Source of the DNA: Competibacter sp963695105
GTDB lineage: Bacteria; Pseudomonadota; Gammaproteobacteria; Competibacterales; Competibacteraceae
Reading direction: 5' to 3'
DNA length: 64,000 bases
Assembly (NCBI GenBank): GCA_963695105.1
Contig: CAVOGC010000007.1
Coordinates: 10,481-74,480, forward strand
The notes under the pieces were generated by a model that saw only the letters and a list, made by a program, of their open reading frames with translations, ran no database searches and had not been told where the DNA came from. Made by a program: the position numbers and the translations under genes. This document shows, in pieces, positions 62,815-64,000 of the stretch (its first letter is position 1; each line of letters opens with the position of its first letter).

Positions 62815-64000
62815 CTATACGGTCTCCTGATTGAGCGCCGCTGGCGCCGCATACCACTGCGCCTTCGGCACCAGCTTGGGTTCCGGTGGGTCGGCCCGAT
62901 AGGCGGGGGTCATGATCTGTACGCCGTACTCGTTGAAGACATCGAGGATATTGCGATGGAGCGCGGTGGAGAGCGGCAGCATGTCCTGGGCGTTGCCGCA
63001 GTAGGCGTTGAGTTCGTAGTTGACCGCGAAATCGCCGAGTGACTGATGCAGGATGAAGGGGCGCGGTTCCCGCAGCAGGCCGGGCGTGCGCTCGGCGGCC
63101 ATGAGCAACAGGGCCTCCACCTGACGCCAGGGGATTTCGTAACCGATGCCCACCACGATATGCAGGATCAATCCCCGCTTGTGCTTGGTGGCGAGCGAGC
63201 TGTAGTTCAGCACATGGCTGTTCAGAATCAGCGAGTTTGGGATGATCACCTCCTCGTTTTTGAACGTGCATAGGTGAGTCGCCTGAAGCCGCATGTCGAT
63301 CACATCACCGATCATGTCCCCAATCTGCACCCGGTCGCCAACCCGGAACGCGCGGCGGTAGGTCAGCATATAGCCGGCGATGAGGTTGGAAACGGCCGAG
63401 GAGGACCCCAGCGAAAAGATCACGCCGAGGAAAATCGAGACGCCTTTGAACGCAGCCGAGTCCGAGCCCGGAATGTAGGGATAGGCCACGACCAAGGCAA
63501 AGGCGATGAACAGGAACCGCACGATCTTGTAGGTGGGCATGGCCCACTCCGTCTCGAACCCGGTCAGGGTCACGGTCCCACGGTCGACCGCATCGAAAAA
63601 CAGGCGGATCACCCGGAGGGCGAAGCGGCTGAGATAGAACAGGATGGCAAGAATGATCAGATCGGGAGTCTCGGCGATGATCTCCTTGCCCATCGTTGCC
63701 AGCGGACCGGTCACATCATCGAACAGCCGGTTGGCGAGCGTGCGCGTTCCGGGAAACTGAGAGAGGGCGAAAGCCAGATAGACAAAGGCCACAAACAGGA
63801 TGGCGACCACGCGAACGACGGACAGCGCGCTGCGAATCGCGCTCCCGATTCGCTCGGCGCGCAGGATCTCGAAGGAGTGGATGCCCAGCGAACCGACGCG
63901 ACGTTGGAGGCGCCGCGCGATCCAGTCATCCGCGCGCCACCCCAGCCAAAGTAGGAATGCGATCGCCCCCGCCAGCACGGCCGCGCCGGCGGCGGCGAAA
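62815..64000 (-). CDS. MscS-family mechanosensitive ion channel (partial, runs off the right edge)
   Basis: The frame is open to the window edge; the apparent GTG at 63978 is not a real start. TM helices at the visible N-terminus (VVAILFVAFVYLAFALSQFP, LIILAILFYLSRFALR, FLFIAFALVVAYPYIPG). The MscS pore-lining helix and beta domain follow: VSIFLGVIFSLGSSSAVSNLIAGYMLTY, then FRVGDRVQIGDMIGDVIDM and EEVIIPNSLILNS. A C-terminal alpha/beta cage domain ends near ILHQSLGDFAVNYELN. It opens under membrane tension to release solutes in osmotic down-shock. The 5' end is outside the window. Confidence 0.92.
   Translation of the reverse strand, partial: FAAAGAAVLAGAIAFLLWLGWRADDWIARRLQRRVGSLGIHSFEILRAERIGSAIRSALSVVRVVAILFVAFVYLAFALSQFPGTRTLANRLFDDVTGPLATMGKEIIAETPDLIILAILFYLSRFALRVIRLFFDAVDRGTVTLTGFETEWAMPTYKIVRFLFIAFALVVAYPYIPGSDSAAFKGVSIFLGVIFSLGSSSAVSNLIAGYMLTYRRAFRVGDRVQIGDMIGDVIDMRLQATHLCTFKNEEVIIPNSLILNSHVLNYSSLATKHKRGLILHIVVGIGYEIPWRQVEALLLMAAERTPGLLREPRPFILHQSLGDFAVNYELNAYCGNAQDMLPLSTALHRNILDVFNEYGVQIMTPAYRADPPEPKLVPKAQWYAAPAALNQETV

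Overview
This 64 kb window is high-GC DNA from a proteobacterium, most likely a gammaproteobacterium. Seven-gene Mrp antiporter operons, LysR/DUF1127/GST clusters, multihaem cytochromes and the carboxyspermidine polyamine route all fit that group. A glycogen-cycling wastewater lineage such as Competibacteraceae is possible, but that is only an inference from overall gene content and the alpha-amylase. A plasmid-type parA-parB pair suggests that this stretch is, or once was, part of a plasmid, chromid or integrated plasmid. No replication gene, rRNA, tRNA or CRISPR array was seen.

Layout. (1) 1-6.6 kb is a three-level nest of mobile DNA: an IS66-family insertion sequence (339-6594), interrupted by an antisense group II intron (566-5264), whose reverse-transcriptase gene is itself interrupted by a large-serine-recombinase element (about 1388-4097). 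(2) 6.6-10.1 kb holds an AT-rich stretch with a long hairpin, then parB and parA flanked by two identical 18-bp perfect palindromes (candidate centromere/operator sites), then a voltage-gated-type potassium channel. (3) 10.3-26.5 kb is conserved metabolism and envelope: a GH13 alpha-amylase with a starch-binding module, a DUF4126 membrane protein, a MerR + VIT/VWA operon, the complete mrpABCDEFG antiporter operon with 4-bp start/stop overlaps at most junctions, and a 1366-aa membrane-anchored protein of unknown function. (4) 26.5-39.4 kb is mixed: a truncated orphan cas6, an SH3/coiled-coil protein, a cysteine-rich secreted unknown, a DUF4921 protein, a PQQ-type sugar dehydrogenase, a broken isomerase, LysR/DUF1127/GST, an LMW phosphatase, DUF4019, ornithine decarboxylase, and an octahaem cytochrome with HEAT and TPR repeats. 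(5) 39.4-42.5 kb is a second large serine recombinase between two ~260-bp direct repeats made from a decayed membrane-protein gene. (6) 42.5-62.7 kb is dominated by exported proteins: two copies of a DUF2092 + low-complexity protein pair, a LysM-arylsulfatase, a LysM-DUF1254/DUF1214 protein, outer-membrane barrel proteins and a broken patatin lipase. Within it sit the carboxyspermidine dehydrogenase/decarboxylase operon, an alpha/beta-hydrolase-OsmC fusion, a truncated vapBC locus and two IS630 relics. (7) The right edge carries an MscS-type channel that runs out of the window.

How the genes fit together. Ornithine decarboxylase (36 kb) with the carboxyspermidine synthase/decarboxylase pair (44-46 kb) would make putrescine and then spermidine from ornithine and aspartate semialdehyde. 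Mrp, the potassium channel and MscS point to cation and osmotic control.

Most novel candidate. The 48.9-58.9 kb region is the best candidate for an undescribed system. An arylsulfatase and an unrelated DUF1254/DUF1214 protein carry the same ~100-residue N-terminal unit (signal peptide, a GPRHHA..GQY motif and a LysM domain). They sit beside paired DUF2092/low-complexity secreted proteins and outer-membrane barrels, which looks like an envelope-targeted set built with a shared address module. Frameshifts, truncations and insertion-sequence relics are frequent from 26 to 62 kb. This may be real decay, but draft-assembly errors cannot be excluded.
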